Shown here: positions 62,066-64,000 of the stretch, one piece after another
How the letters are laid out: each line of letters opens with the position of its first letter
Position numbering within the stretch: position 1 is the first letter of the stretch
Source: Pseudooceanicola lipolyticus
GTDB lineage: Bacteria; Pseudomonadota; Alphaproteobacteria; Rhodobacterales; Rhodobacteraceae
Direction: 5' to 3'
Length of the DNA: 64,000 bases
Assembly: GCF_002786325.1 (NCBI RefSeq)
Contig: NZ_PGTB01000010.1
Location: 1-64,000, forward strand
Translations under genes and position numbers: made by a program
Notes under the pieces: model-generated
What the model was told of the DNA's origin: nothing
The model's input: the letters and a program-made list of their open reading frames with translations, nothing else
Database searches by the model: none

Positions 62066-63091
62066 TCAGACCGAGGCGACCAACCCCACAATCTCGTAGG
62101 TGCGCTTCAGGATCGGCGTGGTGATCTCGCGGGCCTGCAAGGCGCCCTTTGCCAGGATGCGGTCGATCTCGGCCGGGTCGGCCATCAGGCGCGACATCTC
62201 GGTGGTGATCGGCGCCAGCTTGTCCACCGCAAGATCGGCCAGCGCCGGTTTGAACTGGCCGAATTGCTGGCCGGCATGGTCCGCCACCACCGCTTCGGGG
62301 GTCATTTCCGCCAGGGCGGCATAGATATTCACCAGGTTGCGCGCCTCGGGCCGGTCGGCCAGCCCCTCGTAGCTGTCGGGCAGCGGATCGGGGTCGGTCT
62401 TGGCCTTGCGGATCTTCTTGGCGATGGTGTCGGCATCGTCTGTCATGTTGATGCGCGAGGCGTCGGACGGATCCGATTTCGACATCTTCTTGGTGCCGTC
62501 GCGCAGGCTCATTACCCGCGTTGCGGCGCCCTCGATCACCGGCTCGGCCAGCGGGAAGAAATCGACGCCATAGTCATGGTTGAACTTGGCGGCGATGTCG
62601 CGGGTCAGCTCGATATGCTGTTTCTGGTCCTCGCCCACCGGCACATGGGTGGCGTGGTAGATCAGGATGTCGGCCGCCATCAGCGACGGGTAGGCGAGCA
62701 GCCCCAGCGAGGCGGCCTCGGCATTCTTGCCCGCCTTGTCCTTCCACTGGGTCATCCGCCCCATCCAGCCCATCCGTGCCACGCAGTTGAAGATCCAGGC
62801 CAGCTGCGCATGTTCGGGCACCTGGCTTTGGTTGATCAGGATGGATTTTGCCGGGTCGATGCCGGCGGCGATAAAGCCGGCCGCCAGCTCGCGGGTGTTA
62901 TGGGCCAGCTGGGCGGGGTCCTGCCAGACGGTGATCGCATGCAGGTCGACCATGCAATAGACGGTTTCGAACTCGGCTTCGTTCTGGGTGTCGACAAAGC
63001 GCTTGAGCGCGCCCAGGTAATTGCCCAGATGCAGGTTGCCAGAGGGCTGGATCCCGGAAAAGACCCTTGGCTTGAATGTCGCGTCGACCAT
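62066..63091 (-). CDS. trpS: Tryptophanyl-tRNA synthetase
   Basis: 341-residue class Ic aminoacyl-tRNA synthetase. The HIGH-equivalent appears in [17 protein letters not shown] and the KMSKS loop in [20 protein letters not shown]-like [20 protein letters not shown] completes the family pattern. I place the start at ATG 63091 (MVDATFKP); the ATG at 63157 adds 22 unconserved residues. It is divergent from the rhomboid-like gene. Confidence 0.95.
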   Translation of the reverse strand: MVDATFKPRVFSGIQPSGNLHLGNYLGALKRFVDTQNEAEFETVYCMVDLHAITVWQDPAQLAHNTRELAAGFIAAGIDPAKSILINQSQVPEHAQLAWIFNCVARMGWMGRMTQWKDKAGKNAEAASLGLLAYPSLMAADILIYHATHVPVGEDQKQHIELTRDIAAKFNHDYGVDFFPLAEPVIEGAATRVMSLRDGTKKMSKSDPSDASRINMTDDADTIAKKIRKAKTDPDPLPDSYEGLADRPEARNLVNIYAALAEMTPEAVVADHAGQQFGQFKPALADLAVDKLAPITTEMSRLMADPAEIDRILAKGALQAREITTPILKRTYEIVGLVASV

Positions 63092-63180
63092 GTTCTGGCA
63101 ACTCCCGGCTGGAAAATTCGGCCCGCTTCGCTTACCGATGGGGTCATGCGCCGTCAAGAAGCCGAGGGAGGCCAGGCCAG

Positions 63181-63867
63181 ATGAGCAGTCCGGACCAAAT
63201 CCGCGCGGTCAATCCGCTGCCGCCTGTCGTGGCGGCGATGTTTCTTGTGTTTCTCGGCATCGAGCTGGTGTTCCAGGCCGGCACCTCCGGGCTGGTCGGC
63301 GGGCCGCAGGCGATCGGCTGGCGCAACGCCGCGATCGAGACCTATCATTTCAACGGCGCCGTGCTGACCTGGATGTGGGAGACCGGCCAATGGCCGCTGC
63401 GCTACCTGATCCGCCTGGTCAGCTATCCTTTCGTCAACGCGAATTTCACCAGCATGCTGATCGGCGGGGTGATGTTCCTGGCGATGGGCAAGCTGGTGGC
63501 GGAAACCTATGGCGCGCTGGCGATGCTGGCCATCTTCTTCGGCTCGGCAATTGGCGGCGCGCTGATCTACACCATCGGGTTTGGCAGCCAGGTCTGGCTG
63601 CTGGGGGTGTTCCCGCCGGTTTACGGGCTGATCGGCGCCTTCACCTTTCTGCTGTGGCGCCGGCTGGCGACGCTGGGGTCGAACCAGACACGGGCCTTTA
63701 CGCTGATCGCGGTGCTGATGGGGCTGCAACTGCTGTTCGGGCTGTTCTTCGGGCTGCACAGCGACTGGCTGGCCGATCTGGGTGGCTTTGTCTGCGGCTT
63801 CCTGCTGTCCTTCCTGCTGGTGCCGGGCGGCTGGGCGCGGGTGCTGGCGCGGCTGCGCCAGGAATAG
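63181..63867 (+). CDS. Degenerate rhomboid-family membrane protein
   Basis: 228-residue protein with about six membrane spans in the rhomboid pattern. The catalytic Ser motif, usually GxSG, reads [13 protein letters not shown]; the catalytic His position reads DWLADLGGF, with Asp in place of His; and the TM2 His/Asn residues are absent ([14 protein letters not shown]). It should therefore be a pseudoprotease. GAGGGAGGCC precedes ATG 63181. It is followed closely by the convergent Fnr/Crp gene. A role in membrane-protein handling is possible. Confidence 0.8.
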   Translation: MSSPDQIRAVNPLPPVVAAMFLVFLGIELVFQAGTSGLVGGPQAIGWRNAAIETYHFNGAVLTWMWETGQWPLRYLIRLVSYPFVNANFTSMLIGGVMFLAMGKLVAETYGALAMLAIFFGSAIGGALIYTIGFGSQVWLLGVFPPVYGLIGAFTFLLWRRLATLGSNQTRAFTLIAVLMGLQLLFGLFFGLHSDWLADLGGFVCGFLLSFLLVPGGWARVLARLRQE

Positions 63868-63874
63868 GCCGGCT

Positions 63875-64000
63875 TCAGATCAGGTCGGGATCGGCCAGCG
63901 CCTGTAGCGCCGCGCGGTCCTTGACCGACAGCGCGCCGCGCGCCGAATCGATCACCCCCATCCGCTTCCACGAGGACAGCGTTTTCGACACCGCCTCGCG
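63875..64000 (-). CDS. Fnr/Crp-type regulator, C-terminal fragment
   Basis: Only the last 41 residues lie inside the window: REAVSKTLSSWKRMGVIDSA followed by RGALSVKDRAALQALADPDL and a stop. The REAVSKTLSSWKRMGVI segment is the recognition helix and wing start of the Crp/Fnr HTH (the RE-VSR pattern). The sensory domain, and any Fe-S cysteines, are outside, so oxygen or other ligand sensing cannot be judged. The gene is convergent with the rhomboid-like gene, 7 bp apart. Confidence 0.72.
   Translation of the reverse strand, partial: REAVSKTLSSWKRMGVIDSARGALSVKDRAALQALADPDLI

Overview
The window looks like a chromosomal segment of a GC-rich alphaproteobacterium of the Rhodobacteraceae (Roseobacter-type). 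The pointers are the holB-tmk-carboxypeptidase-SPOR order, an Hsp20 gene followed by a DUF1150 gene, a degenerate rhomboid-like protein beside trpS, a Fnr/Crp-type regulator at the right edge, and dense ATGA/GTGA gene overlaps. No phage, insertion sequence, CRISPR array or rRNA was seen. Two tRNA genes are present: tRNA-Ser(TGA) at 4121-4210 and initiator tRNA-Met at 59155-59231.

Layout. 1-3891: housekeeping genes on the minus strand (holB partial, tmk, D,D-carboxypeptidase, SPOR lipoprotein). 4558-21353: a catabolic island with an ATP-dependent hydantoinase/oxoprolinase pair (hyuA-hyuB-iclR), a GntR regulator, a complete dipeptide-type ABC importer, and seven enzymes: M20 amidohydrolase, ornithine-cyclodeaminase/ketimine-reductase type protein, tandem rhodanese, FAD amino-acid oxidase type protein, SDR, and D-cysteine desulfhydrase/ACC-deaminase type protein. 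An identical 15-bp AT-rich palindrome lies in both divergent promoter regions of this island (9814-9828 and 20266-20280). A second inverted repeat precedes hyuA (4558-4587). The enzyme mix fits import and breakdown of a cyclic, cysteine-related N/S compound (inference).

21886-42219: a surface-polysaccharide region. It starts with a methyltransferase, two phytanoyl-CoA-type dioxygenases, a FemAB-like acyltransferase and a formyltransferase. A 32-codon small ORF then overlaps a LuxR-type regulator, followed by a beta-helix protein and a GT4. A Wzx/Wzy-type apparatus comes next (Wzy-like polymerase, Wzz, Wza, ExoY-like initiator, GT2, Wzx, DegT aminotransferase), then a sulfotransferase. Last is a second beta-helix protein, paralogous to the first but carrying two type-I-secretion C-terminal modules in place of a signal peptide. 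The predicted product is an amino-sugar polysaccharide that may be N-formylated and sulfated.

42832-49842: signalling and stress genes: a cysteine-free molybdopterin-fold periplasmic protein paired with a hybrid histidine kinase, a metallophosphoesterase-lipid kinase pair, a PRC-barrel protein, a PLDc_N membrane peptide and dps. 49828-64000: mixed core genes (AI-2E family permease, GNAT, EamA exporter, lipase-like hydrolase, phnM-like, purEK, DUF465, hsp20-DUF1150, PhzF, GT10-like transferase, ilvE-like, RTX protein, trpS, pseudo-rhomboid, Fnr/Crp C-terminus).
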